Assembly (NCBI RefSeq): GCF_900142105.1 | Contig: NZ_FQZS01000022.1 | Coordinates: 1-45,709 of the forward strand | DNA length: 45,709 bases | Origin: Lutispora thermophila DSM 19022 | GTDB taxonomy: Bacteria; Bacillota; Clostridia; Lutisporales; Lutisporaceae | Reading direction: 5' to 3' | The notes under the pieces: model-generated | Databases searched by the model: none | What the model saw: the letters and a program-made list of their open reading frames with translations, nothing else | Told to the model about the DNA's origin: nothing | Shown here: positions 17,789-28,051 of the stretch, one piece after another | Numbering within the stretch: position 1 is the stretch's first letter | Layout of the letters: every line of letters starts with the position of its first letter | Made by a program: the position numbers and the translations under genes

Positions 17789-18030
17789 AAAAAACTCATC
17801 TCTGACAAAATATGTCAGGGACGAGGTCTTTCTCGCGGTGCCACCCTGCTTGGATAGTATCCATCTCTTTATTCCTTAACGCGGAAATTCGTCCAAATCT
17901 ACTATTATTTCAATTTGGAAGCTCCTTGGGTGTCTTTCGATATTTCCTACTTTAAGGGGCTCTCAATCAATGGCTCCCTCTCCCTGTCAAGCGTCTGATA
18001 TCTACTAGCCCTTTCATCGCTTTTATAATG
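17789..18030 (-). ncRNA. T-box leader of hisS-aspS with overlapping Asp/His specifier (GACAC)
   Basis: The minus-strand leader begins near 18030 and contains the stem I base GATGAAAGGGCTAGTA, the AG-rich upper stem I, the specifier region, the T-box sequence AGGGTGGCACCGCG (17834-17847) and an intrinsic terminator (arms 17795-17807 and 17813-17825, then six T). Uncharged tRNA pairing with the specifier and T-box bulge stabilises the antiterminator. The specifier region reads GAAAGACACCC: GAC (Asp, 17934-17932) and CAC (His, 17932-17930) share one base. The operon encodes exactly AspRS and HisRS, so both cognate tRNAs are plausible ligands. T-box identity is certain; dual use is inferred. Confidence 0.95.
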
Positions 18031-18036
18031 TTTATC

Positions 18037-18065
18037 ATTATATATTTACTGCATATTTTTGTCAA
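18037..18065 (-). promoter_or_regulatory. Consensus promoter of the hisS-aspS T-box transcript
   Basis: Minus strand TTGACA (18065-18060), exactly 17 bp, TATAAT (18042-18037): a full consensus sigma-A promoter. Its -35 box overlaps the stop codon of hemZ, leaving no spare sequence between the genes. Start is predicted near 18030, at the head of the T-box leader. Confidence 0.9.
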
Positions 18066-19534
18066 TACAAATTACTAAGTAGATCAATCTTTTTATTGAT
18101 TTGATTGTCTATATTTTTTATATATAGTGATAAATCTTTTATGTTGTGCTGTCTTTCTAATCTGTCTTTATCAGGAAAGTATGCTTTTGTAACAGCATCT
18201 GCACCAAAAGCAACAATGCTTTGCTTTTCCTCCATTATTTGCATGTTATATACACATTCTTTATCCTTTTTGCAAAATCCTATATTTTCTAGATTTTGAG
18301 CCATATATTTTTGTCTATATAAGTAATAAGGATAATATTGATTGATTTCTAGTTTTTTTCTCGCAAGTTCCATCATTTTATAAGCAATATCATTATTGCT
18401 TCCAGCATCAAGATTTACTTCATTATATACTGATGCTCTTTTAATGGCAAGTGTATGTACAGTAACATTCTCAGGGTTCAATTTATTCATCCAATCCAAA
18501 GTATTTTCAACTTGTTCCAAACCTTCACCAGGAAGCCCTATAATCATATCCATATTTATATTGTCAAAACCTATTTCTCTGGCCAAATAAAAACTTTCAG
18601 CAACTTGAGCAGAAGTGTGCTTTCTTCCTATTCTTACCAAGGTCTTATCATCCATTGTTTGGGGATTGATGCTTAATCTCGTTATTCCATTTTCTTTTAG
18701 TGCTTTAAGTTTATCTATAGTTATGGTATCAGGTCTCCCTGCCTCACAAGTGAATTCTTCATTCTGTCCCCAGAATTCATTAATGCATTGCACTAAAGTG
18801 CTTATTTCATCAGCATTAATGGAAGTAGGAGTACCTCCTCCGATATAAACACTCAGAGCTGTAACACCTTTTGATCTAAGATATTGTGAAACAGTTTTAA
18901 TTTCCAACATTAATGCTTCAAGATAAGGCTGAACTAAATTTCTGTTTTTTTCTATGGTGTTTGAAGTAAAAGAACAGTAATTACATCTGCTTGGGCAAAA
19001 AGGTATTCCAACATAGATACCTACTTTTTTATTATTCTTTTGACTTATATACTTCTTTTCAACTTGAGCAACTTTAATGGAAAGTATAGCTCTATCTTCA
19101 GTGACATAATACTCTTCTTTCAGGTGTTCAATAATTTGATCTTTGCTCATTCCCTCCTCAAACAGCTTATGAACGATCTTTACCGGCCTTATACCAGTCA
19201 ATATTCCCCAAGGTATATTATAGCCTGTTATATCTGATAACAGTTTAAACATAGACACTTTCAAGGATTTTTTAATTTCTTTAGAATCTAAAACATTGCC
19301 GCTCTTAGTAAAATTATATCTCTTTACATTATTGCTATTTAAATCTTTATAAGATGAAATGAAAGATGTAATATAATCCCCTATAATAAGTTCACTGGTA
19401 AGCATTTTGCCTTGCATGGTTACATAACTTTCTGTGTTGTCATAAAGTTTTATTGACTCTTTACCATAAAATAGTTTTATTATATCTGAAACTTCATTAA
19501 AGTACTCATGTCCTATTAATTTTAATATTATCAT
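18062..19534 (-). CDS. hemZ: HemZ-type radical SAM protein (coproporphyrinogen III dehydrogenase family)
   Basis: A 490-residue radical SAM enzyme related to HemN/HemW. The 4Fe-4S cluster motif is IPFCPSRCNYC (C180, C184, C187), followed by the SAM-binding YIGGGTPTSI. An N-terminal extension of about 165 residues precedes the radical SAM core, as in HemZ of Bacillus and Clostridia; HemW lacks it. The exact substrate of clostridial HemZ is not settled, and no other haem biosynthesis gene is present here. It is 23 bp after the metallo-hydrolase gene, consistent with a conserved clostridial neighbourhood. The T-box promoter overlaps its stop codon. Confidence 0.88.
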   Translation of the reverse strand: MIILKLIGHEYFNEVSDIIKLFYGKESIKLYDNTESYVTMQGKMLTSELIIGDYITSFISSYKDLNSNNVKRYNFTKSGNVLDSKEIKKSLKVSMFKLLSDITGYNIPWGILTGIRPVKIVHKLFEEGMSKDQIIEHLKEEYYVTEDRAILSIKVAQVEKKYISQKNNKKVGIYVGIPFCPSRCNYCSFTSNTIEKNRNLVQPYLEALMLEIKTVSQYLRSKGVTALSVYIGGGTPTSINADEISTLVQCINEFWGQNEEFTCEAGRPDTITIDKLKALKENGITRLSINPQTMDDKTLVRIGRKHTSAQVAESFYLAREIGFDNINMDMIIGLPGEGLEQVENTLDWMNKLNPENVTVHTLAIKRASVYNEVNLDAGSNNDIAYKMMELARKKLEINQYYPYYLYRQKYMAQNLENIGFCKKDKECVYNMQIMEEKQSIVAFGADAVTKAYFPDKDRLERQHNIKDLSLYIKNIDNQINKKIDLLSNLY

Positions 19535-19557
19535 CTTAATCCTCTATCTAATTAATT

Positions 19558-20190
19558 TTAATCTTTTAAGAAAGGATTACTTTTTTTCTCCACGCCAATA
19601 GTTGTAGAAGGGCCATGACCTGGATAAATTTCAGTATTATCTGGTAAAGTTAGTAATTTGTTGGTAATAGAGTCAATGATATCTTCAAATGACCCTCCAC
19701 CAAGATCTGTTCTTCCTATAGAACCGGCAAATAACGTGTCTCCTGAAAACACAATATTATCATATTTTATACATATGCTTCCTTTTGTATGTCCAGGTGT
19801 ATGAATTATCTCCATTTTTATTGATCCGAGATTTATTACATCCCCATCTTCTAATTTTTTATCAGCTTCTAATTCAATATCTTTATATCCCATTTGGTTA
19901 GAATAATTTTTATTTTTATTTTTTAACATATCATAGTCATCTTTATGAATCATCACTTCTGCTTTATATTTTTCTCTTGTCTGTGCTACAGCGCCAATAT
20001 GGTCTCCATGTCCATGAGTAAGCAATACATACTGAACAGAAAGTTGATTGCTTTCAACAAATTCATTTAACTCTTCAAAATCTCCTCCTGGATCTATAAC
20101 AGCTGCTTTCTTGGATCCTTCATCCCATATTATATAACAATTTGCTTGATATATTCCTAAAGGCAATCTTTTGAAATTCAAATAACTCAT
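19558..20190 (-). CDS. Metallo-beta-lactamase-fold hydrolase, glyoxalase II-like
   Basis: A 210-residue metallo-hydrolase. The zinc motif THGHGDHIG gives H59, H61, D63 and H64; further ligands are in HTPGHTKGSI and FSGDTLFAGSIGRTDLGGG, and YPGHGPSTTIG near the C-terminus. This short form without the glyoxalase II C-terminal helical domain is common in Firmicutes, and is usually annotated as hydroxyacylglutathione hydrolase-like. Without glutathione the true substrate may be another thioester. It is placed between dtd and hemZ in a string of co-directional genes. Fold is certain, function general. Confidence 0.85.
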   Translation of the reverse strand: MSYLNFKRLPLGIYQANCYIIWDEGSKKAAVIDPGGDFEELNEFVESNQLSVQYVLLTHGHGDHIGAVAQTREKYKAEVMIHKDDYDMLKNKNKNYSNQMGYKDIELEADKKLEDGDVINLGSIKMEIIHTPGHTKGSICIKYDNIVFSGDTLFAGSIGRTDLGGGSFEDIIDSITNKLLTLPDNTEIYPGHGPSTTIGVEKKSNPFLKD

Positions 20191-20234
20191 CTCCCTTTAA
20201 GATTATAATATTCATAACTGATAGACGGTAACTA

Positions 20235-20684
20235 TTAAATGATTTTTTCACTATCTACTATTAAAGTAACTGGACCGTCATTTTCTATATAAACGGTCAT
20301 ATCAGCTTGGAAAATCCCTGTTTGAACAACAATATTCATCTCTTCCATTTTTTTTATGAATAAATTATAGAGTTTCTGTGCTTCTTCAGGTTTAGCTGCT
20401 CTAACAAAACTTGGGCGCCTTCCTTTTCTGCAATCACCATATAATGTAAATTGTGAGACAACAAGAATTTCTCCTCCAACATCCATAAGTGACAGGTTCA
20501 TTTTTCCTTCAGAATCTTCAAAAATCCTTAGATTTGCTATTTTATCAACCATATAATCTATATCTTCTATATTATCATCTTCGCTTATTCCCAACAAAAC
20601 CATCAGACCTTTGTTTATCTGCCCAGTAATTTTACCATCTACTTCCACATGACTGCTTTTTACTCTTTGTACAACTGCTCTCAT
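20235..20684 (-). CDS. dtd: D-aminoacyl-tRNA deacylase
   Basis: Removes D-amino acids wrongly attached to tRNA. The 149-residue length is standard. Both active-site signatures are present: SQFTLYGD near residue 77 and the cross-subunit [10 protein letters not shown] near the C-terminus (Gly-cisPro motif). The gene is 11 bp downstream of rel, the usual rel-dtd pair in Firmicutes. A role here is natural because this organism makes free D-ornithine through Orr, although D-ornithine is not a normal synthetase substrate. Confidence 0.96.
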   Translation of the reverse strand: MRAVVQRVKSSHVEVDGKITGQINKGLMVLLGISEDDNIEDIDYMVDKIANLRIFEDSEGKMNLSLMDVGGEILVVSQFTLYGDCRKGRRPSFVRAAKPEEAQKLYNLFIKKMEEMNIVVQTGIFQADMTVYIENDGPVTLIVDSEKII

Positions 20685-20695
20685 TAGCTTTCCTC

Positions 20696-22861
20696 CTATT
20701 GTTTTGCTCTAAAAACATCAATGACTCCTTCTATTCTCCTTAATTTCCTGATTAGTCTATTCAATTGATCTATGTCATTTATTTCCAATACAAAATTTAT
20801 GTTTGCAGCTTTATCCTTAGAAGTTCTCGAATAAAAGGATACAATATTGATTTTACTCTCATTTATGATTGAAGTTATTTCTGCAAGCAATCCTTGTCTA
20901 TCATTAGCTCTAACTTGTACATCAGCATTATAGGATACCGTACTTTGTGTATTCCATTCAACTTCTATCAACCTATCTGTATCTTTAAGCAAATCAGCGG
21001 CATTTGGACAATCTCTTCTGTGTATTGAAACACCTCTTCCCTTCGTTATATAACCTAATATCTCATCACCTGGAACAGGGTTACAACATTTTGAAAACCT
21101 TACAAGAATATTATCGACACCCTTTACTTTTACACCAGTATTTAATCTTTTCTTTTTTCTAATTGGTTTTTCTAGCTGCTTATCTAATAATTCTTCATCT
21201 TTAATATCAATTTTCTGATTCTTTCTAATTTCTTCCTTTAACCTCATCATTACTTGGTTCAGAGTGAGTCCTCCGTAACCTAGTGATGCATACAAATCAT
21301 CTAATGAATTAAGTCCTATCTTCTTATAAACAGTCTCCAGCCATTCACTTTTTATGGCTATTGATAAACTTGATCCTAATCTTTTTATTTCTTTATCAAG
21401 TATATCTTTTCCTTTTTGAATATTCTCTTCACGTTTTTCTTTTTTAAACCATTGTCTTATTTTATTTTTAGCCTGTGAACTTTTTACTATCTTTAGCCAA
21501 TCTCTGCTCGGACCATTTGAATTTGCGGATGTTATTATTTCTACTATATCTCCATTCTGTAATTTATAATCCAAAGGAACAATTTTACCGTTAATTTTTG
21601 CTCCTACGCACTTATTTCCAATAGCACTGTGAATTTTATATGCAAAATCAATGGGTGAAGAATCCACAGGCAAGTCTATAACATCGCCTTTAGGTGTAAA
21701 AACATATACTTCATCTATAACTAAATCAATTTTTAGAGTCTCCATGAACTCTTTTGTGTCTTTAACTTCATTCTGCCATTCAAGCATTTGCCTTAACCAT
21801 TTTAACTTTTCATCAAAATCATTCTGAGATGTTCGTCCTTCTTTGTACTTCCAGTGTGCTGCTATTCCATATTCAGAGGTTCTATGCATTTCCCATGTTC
21901 TTATCTGAACCTCGATGGGTTCTCCTGCAGGCCCAATTACTGTAGTGTGCAAAGACTGGTACATGTTTGGCTTAGGCATAGCTATATAGTCCTTGAATCT
22001 ACCAGGAATAGGTTTCCATAAAGTATGAACTATTCCTAAAACTCCATAACAATCTTTTACAGTATCTACTATCACTCTAATTGCTGTAAGATCAAAGATT
22101 TGCTCAAAAGTTTTATTCTGTTGAAACATTTTCTTATAAATACTGTAAAAATTTTTGGGACGACCTTCTATTTGAACATCTATACCCATTTCTTTATTCT
22201 TGTTTTTCAATGTTTCTATTACATAGTTAATATACTCTTCTCTTTCTTTCCTTTTTTTTGCTACTTTTTCTACCAAATCATAATATCCTTCAGGGTCTAT
22301 ATATCTTAGCGCAAGATCTTCCATTTCCCATTTAATTTTATAAATTCCAAGCCTATGTGCTATAGGTGCATATATTTCTAATGTTTCTTTCGCCTTTTCA
22401 TACTGTTTTTCCTTCGACATATACTTCAGTGTTCTTAGATTATGGAGTCTATCTGCCAACTTTATTAAAATAACTCTTATGTCTCTGGCCATGGCAATAA
22501 ACATTTTTCTAAGATTTTCTGCTTGCTGTTCTTCCTTTGTTCTATATTCAAGTTTACCAAGCTTTGTAACTCCATCAACAAGCATGGCAACTTCGTCACC
22601 AAATAACAATTTTATGTCATTATAGTCATATTTTGTATCCTCAACTACATCATGAAGCATACCTGCAGCAATAGTTAGATTATCCATATTTAAATCAGCC
22701 AATATTTCAGCTACAGCAGTGGGATGGATAATATAATCTTCACCAGATACTCTTTTTTGACCTTGATGTGCATTCAGAGCAAATTCATATGCTTTATATA
22801 TTATTTCAAAATCCCCTGTTGGATTGTATTTTTTTATTTTCTCTATTAATTCTTGGAGCAT
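20696..22861 (-). CDS. rel: Bifunctional (p)ppGpp synthetase/hydrolase
   Basis: Long RelA/SpoT homologue of 721 residues. N-terminal HD hydrolase with H46, H70-D71 and HDVVEDT, and DRLHNLRTL, all intact, so hydrolase activity is likely. Synthetase domain with [21 protein letters not shown]. Then TGS ([24 protein letters not shown]), the conserved-cysteine/zinc-finger segment [33 protein letters not shown], and a C-terminal ACT domain. This is the usual single bifunctional enzyme of Firmicutes that sets alarmone levels during amino-acid starvation. The gap to apt upstream holds an unexplained structured sequence that may be in its leader. Confidence 0.97.
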   Translation of the reverse strand: MLQELIEKIKKYNPTGDFEIIYKAYEFALNAHQGQKRVSGEDYIIHPTAVAEILADLNMDNLTIAAGMLHDVVEDTKYDYNDIKLLFGDEVAMLVDGVTKLGKLEYRTKEEQQAENLRKMFIAMARDIRVILIKLADRLHNLRTLKYMSKEKQYEKAKETLEIYAPIAHRLGIYKIKWEMEDLALRYIDPEGYYDLVEKVAKKRKEREEYINYVIETLKNKNKEMGIDVQIEGRPKNFYSIYKKMFQQNKTFEQIFDLTAIRVIVDTVKDCYGVLGIVHTLWKPIPGRFKDYIAMPKPNMYQSLHTTVIGPAGEPIEVQIRTWEMHRTSEYGIAAHWKYKEGRTSQNDFDEKLKWLRQMLEWQNEVKDTKEFMETLKIDLVIDEVYVFTPKGDVIDLPVDSSPIDFAYKIHSAIGNKCVGAKINGKIVPLDYKLQNGDIVEIITSANSNGPSRDWLKIVKSSQAKNKIRQWFKKEKREENIQKGKDILDKEIKRLGSSLSIAIKSEWLETVYKKIGLNSLDDLYASLGYGGLTLNQVMMRLKEEIRKNQKIDIKDEELLDKQLEKPIRKKKRLNTGVKVKGVDNILVRFSKCCNPVPGDEILGYITKGRGVSIHRRDCPNAADLLKDTDRLIEVEWNTQSTVSYNADVQVRANDRQGLLAEITSIINESKINIVSFYSRTSKDKAANINFVLEINDIDQLNRLIRKLRRIEGVIDVFRAKQ

Positions 22862-22904
22862 ATTAACACCATCTTTTGATTAGAATATATATAATATTAT
22901 TAAT

Positions 22905-22983
22905 ATAAAAATCTCCTGAGTAACATAGCCCCATTCAATAGGTTAAATACCCATGAATCAAAGCTGGTTAACCAGGAGCATCA
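22905..22983 (-). other. Structured intergenic element between apt and rel
   Basis: The 127-bp gap contains an outer pair CTCCTG (22913-22918) / CAGGAG (22973-22978), an inner hairpin with ATTCA (22933-22937) / TGAAT (22954-22958) around GGT...ACC, and an alternative palindrome CTGGTTAACCAG (22964-22975) that competes with the outer stem. On the minus strand the outer stem is followed by ATTTTTATATT. This may be the apt terminator, or an attenuator in the rel leader. No known riboswitch class is recognised. Confidence 0.5.
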
Positions 22984-22988
22984 GAGTT

Positions 22989-23501
22989 CTAATACTTAAT
23001 TATTGAACTAACATTATATTTTGATAGTACATTTCTTCCCATCAACTCTTCTAATTCAATTAGAAACCCTACATGAACCACAATACCCCCAAGGTTCTCA
23101 ATTAGTTTAATAGCAGATAATATTGTTCCTCCTGTAGCTAATAAATCATCTACAACAGCCACCTTATCTCCAGGTTTTATAGCATCTTTATGAATTTCTA
23201 AGCTATCAGTTCCGTATTCCAGCTTATACTCATATTTTAAAGTTTCACCTGGAAGCTTACCTGGCTTTCTCACAGGTACAAAACCTACTCCTAACTCATA
23301 GGCAATGGGAGCACCAAATAGAAATCCTCTTGCTTCTGGTCCTACCACTATATCAACATCTTTATCTCGTATCTTATCAGCCATAAGTTTTATTGCGTAC
23401 TTAAAAGCTTCTCCATCCTTTAATAGGGTTGTAACATCCTTAAAACTTATACCTTCTACAGGAAAGTCCTCAATAACTCTAATATATTTTTCTAAATTCA
23501 C
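22989..23501 (-). CDS. apt: Adenine phosphoribosyltransferase
   Basis: Salvages adenine with PRPP to AMP. I place the start at GTG (23499-23501), giving [21 protein letters not shown] as the usual APT N-terminus, 170 residues, and a GGAGG 8 bp upstream (23510-23514). An in-frame ATG at 23520-23522 and one further upstream have no ribosome site and would add non-family sequence. The PRPP loop [13 protein letters not shown] and the adenine-binding [10 protein letters not shown] are intact. It follows recJ within about 25 bp and precedes rel, the conserved recJ-apt-rel order. Confidence 0.95.
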   Translation of the reverse strand: MNLEKYIRVIEDFPVEGISFKDVTTLLKDGEAFKYAIKLMADKIRDKDVDIVVGPEARGFLFGAPIAYELGVGFVPVRKPGKLPGETLKYEYKLEYGTDSLEIHKDAIKPGDKVAVVDDLLATGGTILSAIKLIENLGGIVVHVGFLIELEELMGRNVLSKYNVSSIIKY

Positions 23502-23524
23502 GTTTTCTGCCTCCAAATCCATAT

Positions 23525-25222
23525 TTATTTGGCTTTTTTTATATCTTTGATGTTTAATTGAATAAACTCTGTGCCATTCCAAAGATTTTTTTCTACACTA
23601 CATATTATATCAATCTTTTCATTAACTGCAATATAATTAATTATAAATCCGATATTAAAACCAATTCCCCTAATAGTATCATTTCCGTCATATAGTTTCA
23701 ATGACAAATGTTTATTGTTTCCCAGTAATTTTATCTCTTCAATAGTAAGACCTCTAAACACAAATATTGGGACTGGATTGCCTTCACCATAAGGTTGTAA
23801 CAATTCTAATTCTTCTATTAACTGCGATATCATGCTAATATTGTCAATCTTGTAATCAATAAAGATTTCTGGAACAAATTGTTTATTTGCCGTCATTTCC
23901 CAGGCAATTTCATTTAGCATATATTTTAATTTCTCAATGTTATCCTCTTTAATAGTTAAACCAGCAGCCATTTGATGACCACCGAATTTCTCAAAAAGGA
24001 AACTGCATTTATTCATGGCCTCATATAAATCAAAGCCTGGTATGCTTCTCGCTGAACCTATGCCAACACCACCCTCAAGAGAAATCAGGACAACCGGTAA
24101 TCCATATTTCTCGGTTAGTTTTGATGCAACAATTCCTATTACGCCAATATGCCAATTATTACCAACAGCAACAATAATTCTATCATTTTCTTTATCTATG
24201 GTTTTATCAATGATTTGAATTGCAGAGTTAAGTATATGATTTTCTATGGATTGTCTCTGAGAGTTTGCTTTATTTAATTCTTCAGCAATTTTTAATGCTT
24301 CCTCCTCATCTTCAGCAATCAGCAACTTAACACCTAATATAGGATCACTTATTCTTCCGGCAGCATTAAGTCTAGGTGCGAGCATAAAACTAATATGATA
24401 TGTATCAACAGCATTAAATTCTATTCCAGAAACCTTAGCAAGGGCCTTTATTCCAAGGTTTGGATTATTTCTTATTTTCTCTAACCCGTTTTTGACAATT
24501 ATTCTATTTTCACCTAATAAGGGAACAACGTCTGCAACTGTACCTAAAGCAGCGAGATCTATTATATCTTCTGGCAGATCATATCTATTAAACTTTTGTG
24601 CTAAAGCACAAACAAATTTAAAGGCAACTCCCGCTCCTGCGAAGTCTTTAAATGAATAGTAACAGTCTATTTGATGAGGATTTATAACTGAATATGCTTC
24701 CGGAATCTCTTCATCACATTCATGATGATCTGTAATTATTATTTCTTTGTTAGAATCATTTATAAACTTTACTTCTTCAACAGAGCGAATACCACAATCT
24801 ACTGTAATTATTAAATCGACATCCTGCTGAATTATTTTTTCTATGGCATCTATGTTTAATCCATATCCTTCTTCTAATCTTTTAGGTATATAGTAAATTA
24901 CGTTGGCGCCTAGCTTTTTTAATGTTAAATATAAAATGGAAAGACTTGTTATACCATCTACATCATAATCTCCGTAGATACATATTTTCTCTCCTGTTTT
25001 TATTGCATTATATACTCGCTCTATGGCAGCATCCATTCCTTTTAAAAGAAATGGATCCTCTAGTTCGTCTATGTCCGGGTTTAAAAAGGTTTCCGCATCT
25101 TCTAATGTATTTATATCTCTGTTAATAAGTATTCTAGCCAAAATTTCAGATATTTTTAATTCTTCTTTCATTTCCTCAAGCATGGAATAGTCTTTATTAT
25201 AAGTAAGCCATTTTTTAATCAA
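23525..25222 (-). CDS. recJ: Single-stranded-DNA-specific exonuclease RecJ
   Basis: 5'-3' exonuclease for recombination and mismatch or base-excision repair. The 565-residue protein is in the normal RecJ range. DHH phosphoesterase motifs: [13 protein letters not shown] (D85, D87, D89), DCGIRS (D142) and ITDHHECDE (D165, H166, H167); the DHHA1 part has [13 protein letters not shown] and FGGHQMAAG. The start is TTG (25220-25222) with AGGTGA about 5 bp upstream, since no ATG fits before the conserved region. It is followed by apt and preceded 14 bp away by a LapA-like gene. Confidence 0.95.
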   Translation of the reverse strand: MIKKWLTYNKDYSMLEEMKEELKISEILARILINRDINTLEDAETFLNPDIDELEDPFLLKGMDAAIERVYNAIKTGEKICIYGDYDVDGITSLSILYLTLKKLGANVIYYIPKRLEEGYGLNIDAIEKIIQQDVDLIITVDCGIRSVEEVKFINDSNKEIIITDHHECDEEIPEAYSVINPHQIDCYYSFKDFAGAGVAFKFVCALAQKFNRYDLPEDIIDLAALGTVADVVPLLGENRIIVKNGLEKIRNNPNLGIKALAKVSGIEFNAVDTYHISFMLAPRLNAAGRISDPILGVKLLIAEDEEEALKIAEELNKANSQRQSIENHILNSAIQIIDKTIDKENDRIIVAVGNNWHIGVIGIVASKLTEKYGLPVVLISLEGGVGIGSARSIPGFDLYEAMNKCSFLFEKFGGHQMAAGLTIKEDNIEKLKYMLNEIAWEMTANKQFVPEIFIDYKIDNISMISQLIEELELLQPYGEGNPVPIFVFRGLTIEEIKLLGNNKHLSLKLYDGNDTIRGIGFNIGFIINYIAVNEKIDIICSVEKNLWNGTEFIQLNIKDIKKAK

Positions 25223-25236
25223 ATTATCACCTACAT

Positions 25237-25563
25237 CTATTGTTCATTATCAATATCATTTTGATTTTTCAAATCAAGCTCTTCAGTTTTGCTGATTTTC
25301 TCTTTTGTCAATCTCAGTTCATCATCAAGCTTCTTTATTTTACTATTTAGCTCATTTATTTTGATATTTAACTTAATCCTTTTAACTATATCAAAAGGTA
25401 ACATTATGAGAATGCCAAATAAAGCAGATCCCAGGATAACTACAGCTTGCGATAAATAAAATTTATACCATAAAAAGTTTATAGTAATTACTGTTGCATT
25501 TTGTATTGCAAAAAGTGCTATAAATAAAGCAAATAACATGGAAATAACAATTATGAATTGCAT
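25237..25563 (-). CDS. LapA-domain small membrane protein
   Basis: A 108-residue protein with two hydrophobic helices at about 1-22 and 36-60, separated by the short segment TITINFLWYKFYLSQ, followed by a charged helix likely to form a coiled coil (about 64-108). This is the layout of the LapA/YciS domain (DUF1049), whose proteobacterial members belong to lipopolysaccharide regulation; Firmicutes lack LPS, so the role here is unknown. It lies between secF and recJ in the same direction. A start with AAAGGAAG 8-9 bp upstream is used. Confidence 0.75.
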   Translation of the reverse strand: MQFIIVISMLFALFIALFAIQNATVITINFLWYKFYLSQAVVILGSALFGILIMLPFDIVKRIKLNIKINELNSKIKKLDDELRLTKEKISKTEELDLKNQNDIDNEQ

Positions 25564-25730
25564 AACTAGTCACTTCCTTTCAATGATTATATACATAGCA
25601 TAATATATTTAAATAAAAATATAAAGATAAAAATGCTTCATACTCTGAACTCCTTCATTAGATGGGAACATAAGTTTCCCTTACATCACTTAATGCAAAG
25701 GAAATTTATATACTATACCAAACATCATAA

Positions 25731-25770
25731 AAACTTAAGGTAACAGTCACTAGACTGTTACCTTAAGTTT
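25731..25770 (-). terminator. secDF terminator overlapping the secF stop codon
   Basis: Perfect 18-bp inverted repeat, arms 25731-25748 and 25753-25770, 4-nt loop. The secF stop (25769-25771) overlaps the stem by two bases, and the 3' side continues with five T, a textbook intrinsic terminator. The 25564-25730 stretch before lapA shows no gene. Confidence 0.9.
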
Positions 25771-26650
25771 AATGAGCAGACTGAACCTTTTTCTTCGAAC
25801 TTATTATTGTCCAAAGAGGACCAGTAATAAAAATTGATGAGTAAGTTCCTGCCACAATACCCACTATTAATGGAAGAGAAAATTCCTTGATTGATGGTAC
25901 ACCTAATATATATAGTGCTACTATTGACAACAAAGTAGTAAGTGAAGTATTAATAGATCTTGTCAATGTCTGATTTATACTGTCATTAACAAGTTGAACT
26001 TTATCTATCTTCTTAACATTTTTCATATTTTCTCTTATTCTATCAAAAATAACTATTGTATTGTTTATTGAATAACCAACTATAGTTAAAATAGCAGCTA
26101 TAAATGAGCTATTTACTGGAATTCTCATTATTCCATATAGAATTATCATAACAGTAACATCATGTATTAATGCTATAACAGATGTCAATCCGAATGTAAA
26201 TTCAAATCTGAATGTGATGTAGATTAGTATACCAATATTTGCTAACACAAGAGCTAAAACAGCTTGCTTCTTCAATTCATCACCTATTGCTGGTCCAATT
26301 GTTTCAAAGTTAATACTACTAGATGTTATATTATATTCTGAAGCAAACTTATCCAAAATATCTTTACGGCTTTCATCGTCTAATTCAACCTTGGTTCGTA
26401 TAATAACATCTTCTTTTTCGTTTCCTGCATATGTTATTACTGCTTCACTATCATATTTAGAAATTAATTCTCTTACCTTTGAAATATCAAAGTCTTTGCC
26501 TATATGAGCTTGTATAGTGGTACCACCAGTAAAATCAATACCGTAGTTTAATCCACCATTTATGAAAGTGAAGATTAAGCCTGCTACGATTATCGCTATA
26601 GCTATGGAAAACCATATTTTCTTATACTCTACAAACTTTATATTTTTCAT
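25769..26650 (-). CDS. secF: Protein translocase subunit SecF
   Basis: Membrane partner of SecD that uses the proton gradient to help preprotein release from SecYEG. I choose the ATG at 26648-26650 (MKNIKFVEYKKIWFS), which has AGGAGG 8-9 bp upstream; an in-frame ATG eight codons earlier lies in the secD 3' end without a ribosome site. The 293-residue protein has the N-terminal membrane helix, the GIDFTGGTTIQ motif, and five C-terminal helices including IGYSINNTIVIFDRIREN-like sequence. With this start it does not overlap secD. Confidence 0.96.
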   Translation of the reverse strand: MKNIKFVEYKKIWFSIAIAIIVAGLIFTFINGGLNYGIDFTGGTTIQAHIGKDFDISKVRELISKYDSEAVITYAGNEKEDVIIRTKVELDDESRKDILDKFASEYNITSSSINFETIGPAIGDELKKQAVLALVLANIGILIYITFRFEFTFGLTSVIALIHDVTVMIILYGIMRIPVNSSFIAAILTIVGYSINNTIVIFDRIRENMKNVKKIDKVQLVNDSINQTLTRSINTSLTTLLSIVALYILGVPSIKEFSLPLIVGIVAGTYSSIFITGPLWTIISSKKKVQSAH

Positions 26651-26663
26651 CAACTTCACCCTC

Positions 26664-27914
26664 CTACGCTCCATATAATTTTGTATTGGATAAAGCTTTT
26701 ATACCTGAAATGAGCTTCATCAACTGTTTTGTCACTATTATTGCAGTAAACATACTAGCTAATATACCAATAGATAATGTTACCGCAAATCCCTTAATAG
26801 GACCTGAACCGAAATAGAACAAAACAATAGCTGCAATCAATGTAGTTACATTGGAGTCAATTATTGCAAGGAAGGCTCTTCTGAAACCTGAATCAATAGC
26901 TGCTCTCAAGCTTTTACCTAGTTTTAGTTCTTCTTTTATTCTTTCAAAAATTATTACATTAGCATCAACAGCCATGCCAACTGAAAGAATAATACCTGCA
27001 ATACCAGGAAGAGTAAGTGTTGCTTTTATTGCAGCCAAAGCAAACAAAACTATGCATATATATAAAACCAATGCAATATCAGCAACCAAACCAGGTAATC
27101 TATAATAAAGAATCATAAAAATGAATACAAGCAATATACCTATTTTACCTGCTGTTAAACTTTTCTCAAAAGAGTTTGCTCCTAACTCAGGACCTATGCT
27201 TGTAACCTGCAATGTTTCAAGTTCAACCGGTAAAGCACCTGCTCTGATTAACATCGCCAGGTCCGCAGCTTCTTCCATAGTCATACTACCTGAAATCTGT
27301 GCTCTTCCATCTGTTATAGGTTCTCCAACTGTTGGAGCTGAAATTATGCTTTCATCAAGATATATAGCTATTATTTTATTGACATTATTGGTAGTTGCTA
27401 TAGCAAATTTTTCTGCACCTTCTGATGTCAGCTCTAAAGATACTACTGGTTGTTGAATACCTGTGGCACTTTGTGATCCATATACCGCCTTGGCATCTTT
27501 TATGTCATTTCCTGTTAATACTGTATTACCTGCTTCGTCAACAAACTTTAATTGAGCTGTTTTTCCTATTATTTCAAGAGCTCTTTGAGTATCCTGAATT
27601 TCAGGTAAGCTTACCCTTATTTTTTTGTCTCCCTGTCTTGTTATTACAGGCTCTGTTACTCCTAGGGAGTCAATACGCTCTCTTATAGTAGCAATAGCCC
27701 GTTCTATTTTTTCATCCGTTACAGGATCGTCTGGATTGTCTTGAGCTTCAAGAACAACTTCTGCTCCTCCCCTCAAATCTAATCCTAGCTTAATTAATTC
27801 TTTTACAGGAACTATTTCATACTTTCCGATATCTAGTCCATAGGCTGCAACATAGCTTAGAATTCCAATTATAATGACTATTGCCATAAACTTTACTATG
27901 TTTTTCGAATTCAT
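26664..27914 (-). CDS. secD: Protein translocase subunit SecD
   Basis: The 416-residue SecD is of the shorter Gram-positive form. N-terminal membrane helix (about 8-28), the conserved GLDLRGGAEVVLEA, a periplasm-like P1 domain reduced in size with IRERIDSLGVTEPVI, and the C-terminal six-helix RND-type channel with SVGMAVDANVIIFERIKEEL. The start has AAGGGGGAG about 5 bp upstream. It is followed closely by secF; the two form an operon ended by a strong terminator. Genes for tgt and yajC, usual partners, lie slightly upstream, separated here by the SCIFF region. Confidence 0.97.
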   Translation of the reverse strand: MNSKNIVKFMAIVIIIGILSYVAAYGLDIGKYEIVPVKELIKLGLDLRGGAEVVLEAQDNPDDPVTDEKIERAIATIRERIDSLGVTEPVITRQGDKKIRVSLPEIQDTQRALEIIGKTAQLKFVDEAGNTVLTGNDIKDAKAVYGSQSATGIQQPVVSLELTSEGAEKFAIATTNNVNKIIAIYLDESIISAPTVGEPITDGRAQISGSMTMEEAADLAMLIRAGALPVELETLQVTSIGPELGANSFEKSLTAGKIGILLVFIFMILYYRLPGLVADIALVLYICIVLFALAAIKATLTLPGIAGIILSVGMAVDANVIIFERIKEELKLGKSLRAAIDSGFRRAFLAIIDSNVTTLIAAIVLFYFGSGPIKGFAVTLSIGILASMFTAIIVTKQLMKLISGIKALSNTKLYGA

Positions 27915-28051
27915 CTGTACTCCCCCTTTTAAAATTTCACAATGGATATTATATTACTTTTGCTAATTGGAGTCAATGTAAAAGGAAAAACAAAGATTTC
28001 TTTGAGATTTTTAGCTAAGACCAGACATTGGTAATTAATTTTATTACTAAT

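Noticed and set aside
23502-23582. Longer apt protein starting at 23522 or 23582
   Set aside because: Neither ATG has a ribosome site, and the added residues are mostly read from the recJ 3' end; GTG at 23501 has GGAGG at 8 bp and gives the normal APT N-terminus.
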